Assembly (NCBI GenBank): GCA_025360715.1
Contig: JANYBS010000026.1
Span: 1-64,000 of the forward strand
Direction: 5' to 3'
Source of the DNA: Candidatus Eiseniibacteriota bacterium
GTDB lineage: Bacteria > Eisenbacteria > RBG-16-71-46
Length of the DNA: 64,000 nucleotides
In this document: one piece after another, positions 44,472 to 52,553 of the stretch
How positions within the stretch are numbered: position 1 is the stretch's first letter
Layout: each line of letters opens with the position of its first letter
Notes under the pieces: model-generated
What the model was told of the DNA's origin: nothing
What the model saw: only the letters and a program-made list of their open reading frames with translations
The model's database searches: none
Translations under genes and position numbers: made by a program

Positions 44472-45379
44472 AGCTTCACCTCCGCCGGGTCGCTTCCCCG
44501 CATTGCGTCGCCGAGTGCGCGCGGCACCGCGGCTGCGGCAGCGAACTTGCCACGCGCCACGAGCAGCGTCCAGAGCGCCGCCTGTTGGGCCACGAAGGCC
44601 GGGCCCCACGTGACGCGTGCCACACCGCGCGCGTGGCGCGCCCACATGGCGGCGTTCGCACGCAGGCGCTGGTAGACCTTCCACGCGTTGATCGCGCCGC
44701 CGCTGCTGGCGCTCACCTGATGCCACAGCCGCGCGGTCGGCACGAACAACAGCCGATAGCCGGCCGCGCGCGCGCGCAGCGACCAGTCGGCGTCCTCGGC
44801 GTAGATGAAGTAGCGCTCATCGAGCAAGCCCACCTTTTCCCACGCCTCGCGCGTGGCGAGCAGGCAGCAGCCGGTCAGGTAGCCCGTCGTGGTGATGGCG
44901 CGGTACTGGCCGTGATCGCGCTGGCGGATCCCCACGTGCGCCGCGAACGCCCACATGGGATCGCACACACCGCCCGCGTACCAGATCACGTCGGTGGGCG
45001 CCGCATGATAGATGAGCGGCGCGGCCGCGCCCGCCTGCGGGTCCTCGGCGAGCGCCGCGAGCAGGTGCTCGTAAAGTCCTGGGTCCGCCTGCACGTCGTT
45101 GTTGAGCAGCATCACGGCATCGGCGCCACTCTCGAGCGCGCGCACAAGGCCCACGTTGTTGCCGCCGGCGAAGCGCTTGTTCGTCTCGAGCGCGATGAGT
45201 TCGCACCATGCATATTCGTCGGCTACCACCCGCGGCGAGCCATCGGTACTCGCGTTATCCACGACGATCACGTGCGCGCGCCAGCCTTGAGGCACGCGGC
45301 AGAGCCGCAACGAGTCCAGCGTCTCGCGCGTGAGCTGAGCGCCGTTCCAACTGAGCACGATCACCGCAAGGGTCTTCAC
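44468..45379 (-). CDS. GT2 glycosyltransferase (rhamnosyltransferase-like)
   Basis: A 303-residue GT-A enzyme of the WbbL-like group. VIVLSWNGAQLTRETLDSL, VVDNASTDGS, FAGGNNVGL, LNNDV (the metal-binding acidic motif), TGCCLLATREAWEKVGLLDE and DADWSLRARAAGYRL are the hallmark blocks. A C-terminal hydrophobic segment may associate with the membrane. The start is GTG 45379, overlapping the GT-C stop. It likely adds a deoxyhexose or hexose to a lipid-linked glycan. Confidence 0.93.
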   Translation of the reverse strand: MKTLAVIVLSWNGAQLTRETLDSLRLCRVPQGWRAHVIVVDNASTDGSPRVVADEYAWCELIALETNKRFAGGNNVGLVRALESGADAVMLLNNDVQADPGLYEHLLAALAEDPQAGAAAPLIYHAAPTDVIWYAGGVCDPMWAFAAHVGIRQRDHGQYRAITTTGYLTGCCLLATREAWEKVGLLDERYFIYAEDADWSLRARAAGYRLLFVPTARLWHQVSASSGGAINAWKVYQRLRANAAMWARHARGVARVTWGPAFVAQQAALWTLLVARGKFAAAAAVPRALGDAMRGSDPAEVKL

Positions 45380-46959
45380 GCGCCGCGCGTCTCGCGTTCC
45401 GCGTTCGCCGCCGCAAAGGCCGCCGCGCCCGCGGCCACCGCCCCGGCCAGCAGCAGCAGCGCCGCGATCATGAGCGGCGCCGCCGGGATGCCGGCGTAGT
45501 GCGCGTACAGCCACCACACGTCGATCGCCTTGAGCATCGCGACCTGGTCCCCGGCCGAGATACCCAATCGCGGATCGGCCGCGCCCGCCTGGCCGAGCGT
45601 GGGCATGTCCCCGCGCAGATGCGCGGCGATGTTGGCCAACAGCATCTTCCCATGCTCGGTGATCGGGCTGAATGCAGGATTGAAATGACTCGCCTCGAGC
45701 GAGTGCGGGTCATCGAGCGCGCGCGTGTAAGGATAATCCCCCACCTCGCGCATCTCGGCGCCGAAGTAGATGCCCACGCCTGCAAGCTGCACGAGCAGCC
45801 CGATCGCCGCCAGCGCCCACGCCGCGCGCTTGAGCGCACGCGATCCGTATTCGAGCGCGAACGCGACACACAGAAACGCCGCCGGCAGCATGGGCACCAG
45901 ATAGCGCGGCCCCCACGAGCCGTCGCCGGCCCAGTGCTGGAAGGTGGCGTATTGGACGAGCCCGATCGCCCACATCGCCGCAGCGCCGATGAACGCGCTG
46001 TCGGCGGCCCAGCCGTGGCGCGGCTCCTCGCCATGCGCGCGGCGGCGGCGCATCTCGCTCGCGCCCCACGGCAGCAGCCAGAGCAGCGGCGCGAACCACA
46101 GCACGCCCTTTCCGCTCGAGAAGATCAGACCGTGCAGGCCTACCATCAAGGGAGTGCTGAACGCCGAGGCGCTCGCCTGTGCGCCGTAGCCGCTCTCGGC
46201 GGCGTTGTGGAAGCGCGCGTAGTTGTAGGCCAGGTGCCCGGCGCTCGCGAGTGCGATGCCGGCGAGCGGCAGCACCAACCGCATCGGCTTGCGCCACGGC
46301 CGCAGGGCCAGCAGCGCCGCGAGCGTGAGCGTGAGCATGCTCGCCTTGGCTGAGACTGCGAGGAAGGTGCCGAGCGCGCACCACAGCAGCCAGCGCCGCG
46401 CACCGGGGCGGTCCACGGCAGCGCCGGCAGCCGCCATCGCCGCACTACCAAGCGTGAGCAGCAACCCGAAAGCCTCGAGTGGTTCGGCCATGAAGCTCTT
46501 CGCGTAGATCCAGACGGGCGTCGTGAATCCCAGTAGCGCCGTGGCGGCGAGCGCTGCGCGGGGCCGCACGCCCAGCAGGCGCGCGAATGCGTAGAAGGCG
46601 GCCAGCATCAGCGCCGTGAGCATGGCGTTGAAGAACGACGCCACGAAGCGCGCCGCGAGCACGGCCTTGCCGCCCGGAAAGTGCCCGACACGGGTGGCCG
46701 TCTCAGCGATGGCCACGAGCGGCAGCGCGAGGATCGCCTGGCCCGCGGTGTTCTTGGAATAGAAGCGCCCATCAGGGCCTTGCAGGGTGGCGCCCTCGGG
46801 CACGTCGATGTGGCCATGCAGCATCGCGCGCGAGAGCTCGAACATGGTCACTTCGTCGCTGCCGGCGATGCGGCCGCCGCCGGTGAGTGCGAAGACGAGG
46901 AAAGCAGCGATGGCGATCAGCCGCGCGGTGGCGCCGATCGACGCGGTGCGGGTGCTCAT
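45376..46959 (-). CDS. GT39/GT-C-like membrane glycosyltransferase
   Basis: A 527-residue polytopic membrane protein. The first external loop has SDEVTMFELSRAML and the FYSKNTAGQAILALPL segment, the pattern of GT-C/PMT-related enzymes in surface glycan clusters, with D35-E36 as possible catalytic acids. About eleven helices follow, with WGPRYLVPMLPAAFL near the end. ATG 46959 overlaps the TMEM175 gene stop as ATGA. It would transfer a sugar from a polyprenyl-phosphate donor outside the membrane; the substrate is unknown. Confidence 0.82.
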   Translation of the reverse strand: MSTRTASIGATARLIAIAAFLVFALTGGGRIAGSDEVTMFELSRAMLHGHIDVPEGATLQGPDGRFYSKNTAGQAILALPLVAIAETATRVGHFPGGKAVLAARFVASFFNAMLTALMLAAFYAFARLLGVRPRAALAATALLGFTTPVWIYAKSFMAEPLEAFGLLLTLGSAAMAAAGAAVDRPGARRWLLWCALGTFLAVSAKASMLTLTLAALLALRPWRKPMRLVLPLAGIALASAGHLAYNYARFHNAAESGYGAQASASAFSTPLMVGLHGLIFSSGKGVLWFAPLLWLLPWGASEMRRRRAHGEEPRHGWAADSAFIGAAAMWAIGLVQYATFQHWAGDGSWGPRYLVPMLPAAFLCVAFALEYGSRALKRAAWALAAIGLLVQLAGVGIYFGAEMREVGDYPYTRALDDPHSLEASHFNPAFSPITEHGKMLLANIAAHLRGDMPTLGQAGAADPRLGISAGDQVAMLKAIDVWWLYAHYAGIPAAPLMIAALLLLAGAVAAGAAAFAAANAERETRGA

Positions 46960-47747
46960 GCGAGTTCCTCCTTTGCGTCATGCGAGCCGCGGGCATGCCA
47001 CTTCGCCAGGAATGCCTTCTTGTCGCGCTGCAGCCGGTAGACGACATGCAGCAGGTACGCGCTCACCGCGAGCACGCCCACGAGCGCGCTCAGCAGCAAC
47101 GTGAGCCGCAGCGGCCGCGGCCACTCATGCGGGATGTCGATCACGACAAGCAACGCTGCCAAGACGACCCCGAAGACGGCCTGCACGCGGAATGTCCGCA
47201 TCTGCTGCTTCGTGTCGAAGCGTTCAGGTTCATCGAGTTCGAGTACGTCGCGCAGGTCCCACGCGCGGCGGTAGAGACTCCAGAAGAACCCGGTGAGTGC
47301 CGAGAAGCCGCATGAGTAAAGCGCGTAGACGCGCGAGAGATCCTCGTGGTGCATCTCCATGGTGTGCGCGCCCAGCAGCGGGTCGAGATACGAGCCCATC
47401 ATGAACTTGAGCGGATAGGTGAAGACCAGTGCGACGAACAAGATGCCGGCCATGGTCCAATGCGTGCGGATGTCATCCAGGCCGAAGCGGCGGCACCCGC
47501 GGTTCTGTATGCTCCAGATCCAGAACAGGATAATGAACGTGGCGGCGAATGAGAGCATGCCGCGGAACATGTTCAAGAGTTCCGTGGAGTCATGCGGCAC
47601 CTCGAGCGACAGCACACTCAAGGTGATGGCGAATGCGAGCACCGCGTCGCAGAACGCCTCGAGCCGGGTGTGGTGCTCCCCGCGCGCGCGGAACGGCAAT
47701 TCGTTGGCGTTGGTCAAGCCTAAGAGCCGCTCGCGCATCTCGTTCAT
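46956..47747 (-). CDS. TMEM175-like (DUF1211) potassium channel family protein
   Basis: A 263-residue protein with about six transmembrane helices. The first helix carries RLEAFCDAVLAFAITLSVLSLEV, the TMEM175/DUF1211 signature R-x3-F-S/C-D-x4-A-I/F, with cysteine where serine is usual. Bacterial TMEM175 proteins form K+-selective tetramers. A charged loop with LDEPERFDTKQQM splits the helices. ATG 47747 overlaps the previous gene and its stop overlaps the GT-C gene, so it is translated within the glycan operon, an unusual place for a channel. It could equally serve another transport or membrane role. Confidence 0.82.
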   Translation of the reverse strand: MNEMRERLLGLTNANELPFRARGEHHTRLEAFCDAVLAFAITLSVLSLEVPHDSTELLNMFRGMLSFAATFIILFWIWSIQNRGCRRFGLDDIRTHWTMAGILFVALVFTYPLKFMMGSYLDPLLGAHTMEMHHEDLSRVYALYSCGFSALTGFFWSLYRRAWDLRDVLELDEPERFDTKQQMRTFRVQAVFGVVLAALLVVIDIPHEWPRPLRLTLLLSALVGVLAVSAYLLHVVYRLQRDKKAFLAKWHARGSHDAKEELA

Positions 47748-48910
47748 GCCCAGCCTCTTGCCGGCTTCAACTCATCGATCAGATCGACCGTGGACGCCGC
47801 GAGCGCGTCCCACGAGTGCTCGACCTGCAGCTTGGCGATATGCGGCGCCATGGCGGCGCCCAGCCGCTGCTCGAAATAGCGCTCGATCGTGGCCGCCAGC
47901 GCCACCGGGTCCTCGGGCGGGCAGGTGAGGCCGGTCTCGCCGTCTCGCACGGTCTCGGTGATGCCGCCCACCGTGGTGGCGATCACGGGCGAGCCCAGCG
48001 CGTACGCCACGTGCGTCACGCCGCTCTGCGTGCCGGATCGATACGGCAGCACGGTCACGTCGGCGGCGCGGAAGAGCGCCTCGACCTCGTCGTCACCGAT
48101 GTAGCGCTCCAGCAAGCGCACGGCGCCACCGCCTGCCGCTGCGGCGAGCGCGCGATAGTGTTCCGGCTTCTCGTAGAACTCCCCCGCCACCACGAGCGTG
48201 GCCTGCGGGCGGTGGTTGCGCACGATCGCCCAAGCTTCGAGCAGGGTATCGAGGCCCTTGTAGTGGCGCACGTAGCCGAAGAACAGCGCGACCTCACCGG
48301 CGAGCGCCAAGTGCGCACGCGCGGTTTCGCGCGTGTAGCGGCCGCGGTCGAACTGCGCGTAGAACGGATGCGGCACGCGGCGGCGCGGCGCGCCGGGCTT
48401 GAGCGTGTCGAGGTCGCGTTCGACCGAATCGCTCATCACCAGATAGCCATCCGAGTTGCGCATCATCCACGCCGAGAACGCCGCGTCGTAGAAGCGCGGC
48501 TCGTGCGGGAGGAGGTTGTCGCACACGAGGATCACCTTGGTGCCGCGCTTGCGCAGAGGTCCCACGCTCGAGGCGAACGACGGCGCGAAGAACGGCATCC
48601 ACCATTTCAGGACCACCGCCGCGGGTGCGAACGCTTCCAGATGCGCGGCGGTGCGGCGCCAACTCAGCGGCCCGATCGAATCCAGCAGCGCGCGCGTGGG
48701 AAAGCGCGGTGGCGCCGCGTTGGGATCGAACTGGCTCGTGCCCGGGAACAGGAATTCTGGGTATTGCCGCGTGAACGTGACCGCGCGGATCTCGGCATGA
48801 CCCTCGAGTGCCTCGCCCAGCAGCCCCAGATACTGCGCCAGGCCGCCGCGCCACGGATGCAGCGGGCCCAGCAGGGCGATGCGGCGTGAAGCGCTCGGGG
48901 CCGTGGACAT
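47744..48910 (-). CDS. GT4-family glycosyltransferase
   Basis: A 388-residue GT-B enzyme. LLGPLHPWRGGLAQYLGLL opens the acceptor domain, LKWWMPFFAP and CDNLLPHEPRFYD follow, and the donor domain shows FGYVRHYKGLDTLLEAW, LVVAGEFYEK, LPYRSGTQSGVTHVAYALGSPVIATTVGG and ETGLTCPPEDP. ATG 48910 lies 8 bases after the hddA stop. It is clearly GT4; the specificity is unknown. It may use the GDP-heptose made by the upstream hddA/hddC products, judging only from position. Confidence 0.92.
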   Translation of the reverse strand: MSTAPSASRRIALLGPLHPWRGGLAQYLGLLGEALEGHAEIRAVTFTRQYPEFLFPGTSQFDPNAAPPRFPTRALLDSIGPLSWRRTAAHLEAFAPAAVVLKWWMPFFAPSFASSVGPLRKRGTKVILVCDNLLPHEPRFYDAAFSAWMMRNSDGYLVMSDSVERDLDTLKPGAPRRRVPHPFYAQFDRGRYTRETARAHLALAGEVALFFGYVRHYKGLDTLLEAWAIVRNHRPQATLVVAGEFYEKPEHYRALAAAAGGGAVRLLERYIGDDEVEALFRAADVTVLPYRSGTQSGVTHVAYALGSPVIATTVGGITETVRDGETGLTCPPEDPVALAATIERYFEQRLGAAMAPHIAKLQVEHSWDALAASTVDLIDELKPARGWA

Positions 48911-48918
48911 GCGTGCGC

Positions 48919-49950
48919 TCAGCGCTCGCGCGCGACCGACCAACTGGACATGCCGCGCGACTCGAACTGGAACGGCACGACCTGACCGCCGTGCTTCTCG
49001 AGCGCCGCCGCCACGCGATGACGGCGGTCGAAGCGAGTGAGCAGCAGGAAGTAGCCTCCGCCCCCGGCACCCGGCATCTTGCCGCCGATCGCGCCCTCTT
49101 TGCGGGCGATCTGGTAGAGCTTGTCGACGTGCGTGTTCGAGATGCCGTCATCGAGGCGCTTCTTCTGCTCCCACGCCTCGTGCAGCAGTTCGCCGAAACC
49201 GTCGATGTGTCCAAGCAAAAGCGCGCGCTTCATCTCGTGCGCCTGCACCTTGAGGTGCTCGAGCGCTGCGACGGTCTTCTGGTTGCCTTCCACATACGAG
49301 CGCGTCTGGCGTTCGATGATCTTTGCCGACTGTCGCGTCTGTCCCATGTAGCACAGCAGCAAGCGGTACTCGAGCTCTTCCAGCGTCTGGCGGCGCAAGC
49401 GCAGCGGCGTGACGATTGTGCCCTCGCGCTCGAACTCGATGAAGTTGAAGCCGCCGAACGACGCCGCGTATTGATCTTGCCTCCCGCCCGCAAGCTTGAG
49501 GTCGACGCGCTCGATCTTGAACGCCATCTCGGCGATGTCATAAGGCGACAGGTCCAGCTTGAGCCACTCGCGCAGCACACCGATCAGCGCCACCATCAGC
49601 GTGGACGACGCACCCAGACCCGAGCCGGGAGGCGCGTCGGAGTGCGTCCACAGGTCGGCGCCGCGCTTGACCTTGAGCGCGCGCACCGCGGCCTTGAGCA
49701 GATCGAGCTGCCCGTCGAACTTGAGGCGCTTGGGATGGTCATATTTTGCAATCAGGTCGTAGTCGAGACTCGCCAGCGTGAGCCGCGTGTCACGCCGCGG
49801 GCTGAGCGCCGCGTACGCATGGTGATTGATCGTGGCCGAGAGCACGCAGCCGCCATGCTCTTCCGGATAGGGCGATACGTCGGTGCCGCCGCCGCAGAAC
49901 GAGATACGAAGCGGCGCGCGAGCGCGGTAGTAGCGACGGGTGATGCTCAT
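48919..49950 (-). CDS. hddA: D-glycero-D-manno-heptose 7-phosphate kinase
   Basis: A GHMP-family sugar kinase of 343 residues that makes D-glycero-alpha-D-manno-heptose 1,7-bisphosphate. It has RARAPLRISFCGGGTDVSPY at the N-terminus (the GGGTD block typical of HddA), the ATP loop PPGSGLGASSTLMVAL near 107, RQDQYAASFGGFNFIEF, and the closing GGKMPGAGGGGYFLL. ATG 49950 is 10 bases after hddC. Together with hddC it implies GDP-heptose synthesis; gmhA and gmhB are not in the window. A related fucose or arabinose kinase is a less likely alternative. Confidence 0.88.
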   Translation of the reverse strand: MSITRRYYRARAPLRISFCGGGTDVSPYPEEHGGCVLSATINHHAYAALSPRRDTRLTLASLDYDLIAKYDHPKRLKFDGQLDLLKAAVRALKVKRGADLWTHSDAPPGSGLGASSTLMVALIGVLREWLKLDLSPYDIAEMAFKIERVDLKLAGGRQDQYAASFGGFNFIEFEREGTIVTPLRLRRQTLEELEYRLLLCYMGQTRQSAKIIERQTRSYVEGNQKTVAALEHLKVQAHEMKRALLLGHIDGFGELLHEAWEQKKRLDDGISNTHVDKLYQIARKEGAIGGKMPGAGGGGYFLLLTRFDRRHRVAAALEKHGGQVVPFQFESRGMSSWSVARER

Positions 49951-49960
49951 GGCTTGATAC

Positions 49961-50650
49961 TCATGCCTTCAGCTCCCGCTGTGCCCGATCGAACTCCTCG
50001 GGCGTGCCGATGTCATAGAAGCGGCCCTCACACGTGTGGCCATGCAGCCGGCCCTCGGCCGCCAGACGCGGCAGCACGTCGCGTTCCAGCGAATGCGCGC
50101 CGGCTGGCAGCTCGCGCCAGAGCTCGGGTGAGAACACGTACTGCCCGCCGTTCACCCACGCCGGGCCCGAGAACTGCTCGTCCTTTTCGATGAAGCGCGC
50201 CACGCGGTCGCCATCGCGCTCGACGCGACCACGGCTGCGCGCGTCTTCCACGCGATAAAGCGCCACCGATCCCAGCGCGCCGCGCTCCCAGCGATCGCGC
50301 TCCATGGTCCACGGATCGGCCTCGCCCAGAGTGTCGCCGTTGACCACCAGCGCCGGGCCGTCGACGAACCGCTTCGCGAGCGCGAGCGCGCCACCGGTGC
50401 CCAACGGCTCGGTCTCGACCGAGTACTCGAGCGCGATGCCCAGCGCCGAGCCATCGCCCAACGAGTCTGCGATCTGTTCCGCGCCGAAACCCGTGAGCAA
50501 CACGGCGCTGCGGATGCCATGGTCGCGCAGCCACTCGAGCTGCCGCGCCAGGAAAGGGCGGCCGCCGAGCGGCGCCAGCGGCTTGGGCAACTCACCGAAG
50601 CGCGGCTTGAGCCGCGTCCCGAGTCCGCCCGCCAGGACGAACGCTTTCAT
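49961..50650 (-). CDS. hddC: Heptose 1-phosphate guanylyltransferase-like nucleotidyltransferase
   Basis: A 229-residue sugar-phosphate nucleotidyltransferase. AFVLAGGLGTRLKPRFGELPKPLAPLGG is the nucleotide-binding start, LVVNGDT the metal-binding aspartate, FIEKDEQFSGPAWVNGGQYVF the sugar-binding loop, and FYDIGTPEEFDRAQ the closing motif. Sequence type and the adjacent hddA point to HddC, which forms GDP-D-glycero-alpha-D-manno-heptose; a mannose- or glucose-1-phosphate enzyme is possible. ATG 50650 follows the GT2 stop by two bases; the long in-frame upstream extension lies in a shadow frame of that gene. Confidence 0.85.
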   Translation of the reverse strand: MKAFVLAGGLGTRLKPRFGELPKPLAPLGGRPFLARQLEWLRDHGIRSAVLLTGFGAEQIADSLGDGSALGIALEYSVETEPLGTGGALALAKRFVDGPALVVNGDTLGEADPWTMERDRWERGALGSVALYRVEDARSRGRVERDGDRVARFIEKDEQFSGPAWVNGGQYVFSPELWRELPAGAHSLERDVLPRLAAEGRLHGHTCEGRFYDIGTPEEFDRAQRELKA

Positions 50651-50652
50651 GC

Positions 50653-51594
50653 TCAGGCGTCCAGGTTGAAGCGGCGGCGCACCGGGTAGTCGGCGCGCGC
50701 CGAAAGATGCGCGATCATCTCGCCGAGCAGGCCCATGAGGATGAATTGGATGCCGAGCAGCACGCACGCCGCGCCGCCCAGCATGAGCGGCCGCACGCGC
50801 AGCGGGTCGCCGTGGATCCACTGCGCCACGAACCACAGCGCCAGGCCGAAGCCCGTGGTGAGAAACAGCAGCCCGATGCGGCCGAAGACGTGCAAGGGCT
50901 TGAGCGCCGAAGTCGAGATGAACGCCGCCGTGAGCAGGTCCAGGAAGCCGTTCACGAACCGCGAAGCGCCGAATTTGGACTTTCCGAAAACACGCGCGCG
51001 GTGATGTACGCCGATCTCGCCCACCCGGAAGCCGCGCCAATGCGCCAGCGCGGGCATGAAGCGGTGCAGCTCGCCGTACAGCTCGATCGAGTCCACGACT
51101 TCGCGGCGGTAGAGCTTGAAGCCGCAGTTGAAGTCATGCAGCCGCACACCGGCGACCATCGACGTGACGGCATTGAACAACTTGCTCGGCAGCGTCTTGG
51201 AGATGGGATCGAGCCGCTTGACCTTCCAGCCCGACACCAGGTCCAGGCCGCCGTCGAGCGCCTCGAACATGCGCGGAAGCTCGGCGGGGTCGTCCTGCAG
51301 ATCGGCGTCCATCGTGCACACGAGCGAGCCGCGCACGGCCTTGAAGCCCGTCGCCAGCGCCGCCGACTTGCCCAGGTTTCGCTGCAGCAGGATGCCGCGC
51401 ACGTTCGGCGCAGAGGCGCACAGCTTCTCGATCACCTTGTCCGTGCCGTCACGCGAGCCGTCGTCCACGTAGAGGATCTCGTACGTCACGCCAAGCGTCT
51501 GCATGGCCGCCAGGACCTCGGCATGCAACTGGGGCAGGCTCTCGGCCTCGTTGAAGGCCGGGATCACCACGCTCAGGCGCGGCGCGTCGGTCAC
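50653..51594 (-). CDS. GT2 polyprenyl-phosphate glycosyltransferase with two C-terminal helices
   Basis: A 313-residue protein of the ArnC/GtrB/DPM-like group. The catalytic domain has SVVIPAFNEAESLPQL, YVDDGSRDGTDKV, RNLGKSAALATGF, MDADLQDDP and HDFNCGFKLYRREV. Two transmembrane helices (about 232-252 and 270-292) anchor it. It attaches a sugar to undecaprenyl phosphate for use by GT-C enzymes in the periplasm. The start is GTG 51594, overlapping the epimerase stop. Confidence 0.93.
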   Translation of the reverse strand: MTDAPRLSVVIPAFNEAESLPQLHAEVLAAMQTLGVTYEILYVDDGSRDGTDKVIEKLCASAPNVRGILLQRNLGKSAALATGFKAVRGSLVCTMDADLQDDPAELPRMFEALDGGLDLVSGWKVKRLDPISKTLPSKLFNAVTSMVAGVRLHDFNCGFKLYRREVVDSIELYGELHRFMPALAHWRGFRVGEIGVHHRARVFGKSKFGASRFVNGFLDLLTAAFISTSALKPLHVFGRIGLLFLTTGFGLALWFVAQWIHGDPLRVRPLMLGGAACVLLGIQFILMGLLGEMIAHLSARADYPVRRRFNLDA

Positions 51595-52544
51595 GCCTTG
51601 CTCCCGTACAACCCCTGCGCCCAGCTCGCCTCGGCGTGCAGGCCCTCTTCGATGCCGATCTGGGTCGCATAATCCAGGTCCTGCTTGAGGCGCGTCGCAT
51701 CGGCGCGCGTACGCAGCGGATCGCCCGGCGGGCGCGTCTCGAACTTGAGCCGCGCCTTCACGCCCAGCGCCTTCTCGAGGATCGCGATCGTCTCGAGCAC
51801 ATCCACCTGCGAGCCGCCGCCGATGTTGTAGACCGCCTGCGCCGTCGCGCGCTGCCACGCGCGTACGTTCGCCTCGATCGCATCGGCGATGAACGTGAAG
51901 TCACGCGACTGCTTACCATCGCCATAGACCGCGATCTCATCACCTTGGAGTAGCGCTTTGCAGAACTTGTGGAACGCCATGTCGGGACGCTGACGCGGGC
52001 CGTACACGGTGAAGTACCGCAGCCCCGCTACGTTCATGCCGAAGTTGCGGCCGTAGAGCAGCACCAGGTGCTCGGCCGCGAGCTTGGTCACGCCATAGGG
52101 CGAGAACGGCCGCGGCAACAGCATCTCATCGGTGGGGTACTTCTCGGCGTCGCCGTAGACGGATGAAGACGACGCGTACACGAACCGCTCGAGCGGCGTG
52201 TTCTGGTAGCGCTCGAGCAGGCGCTGCGTCGCGAGCACGTTGTGGTGCACGTATGCGGCGAAATCCTTGCCCCACGACGCGCGCACGCCAGCCTGCGCGG
52301 CCTGATGGAACACCACGTCCACCTCGGGCAATGCCGTCAGATCGGCGGCGCCCAGGTCGAGCTCCAGCAACTGGTACTGCGGGTTCTGCAGCGCGCTCTG
52401 GATGTTCGCCCGCTTGAGATTGATGTCGTAGTAGTCCGTGAAGCAGTCGACGCCGGTCACGCGCAGACCATCGGCGAGCAGCCGCTCGCTCAAGGTGGAG
52501 CCGATGAAGCCGGCTGCTCCGGTCACCAGTGCATGCTTGGGCAT
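51591..52544 (-). CDS. NAD-dependent sugar nucleotide epimerase (SDR family)
   Basis: A 317-residue extended SDR enzyme. The NAD loop is TGAAGFIGS, followed by FHQAAQAGVRASW (the RASW form found in UDP-glucuronate 4-epimerases), SSSSVYG, the catalytic Y-x3-K in SPYGVTKLAAEHL, RYFTVYGPRQRPDMAF and DFTFIADAIEA. It is most like UDP-glucuronate or UDP-glucose 4-epimerases and would supply galacturonate or galactose. ATG 52544 is 9 bases behind the GT117 gene. Confidence 0.92.
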   Translation of the reverse strand: MPKHALVTGAAGFIGSTLSERLLADGLRVTGVDCFTDYYDINLKRANIQSALQNPQYQLLELDLGAADLTALPEVDVVFHQAAQAGVRASWGKDFAAYVHHNVLATQRLLERYQNTPLERFVYASSSSVYGDAEKYPTDEMLLPRPFSPYGVTKLAAEHLVLLYGRNFGMNVAGLRYFTVYGPRQRPDMAFHKFCKALLQGDEIAVYGDGKQSRDFTFIADAIEANVRAWQRATAQAVYNIGGGSQVDVLETIAILEKALGVKARLKFETRPPGDPLRTRADATRLKQDLDYATQIGIEEGLHAEASWAQGLYGSKA

Positions 52545-52553
52545 TGAGGGTCC

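Noticed and set aside
50651-51040. 130-residue N-terminal extension of hddC
   Set aside because: The extension overlaps the GT2 gene in a shadow frame. MKAFVLAGG at 50650 is the standard start of this enzyme family.
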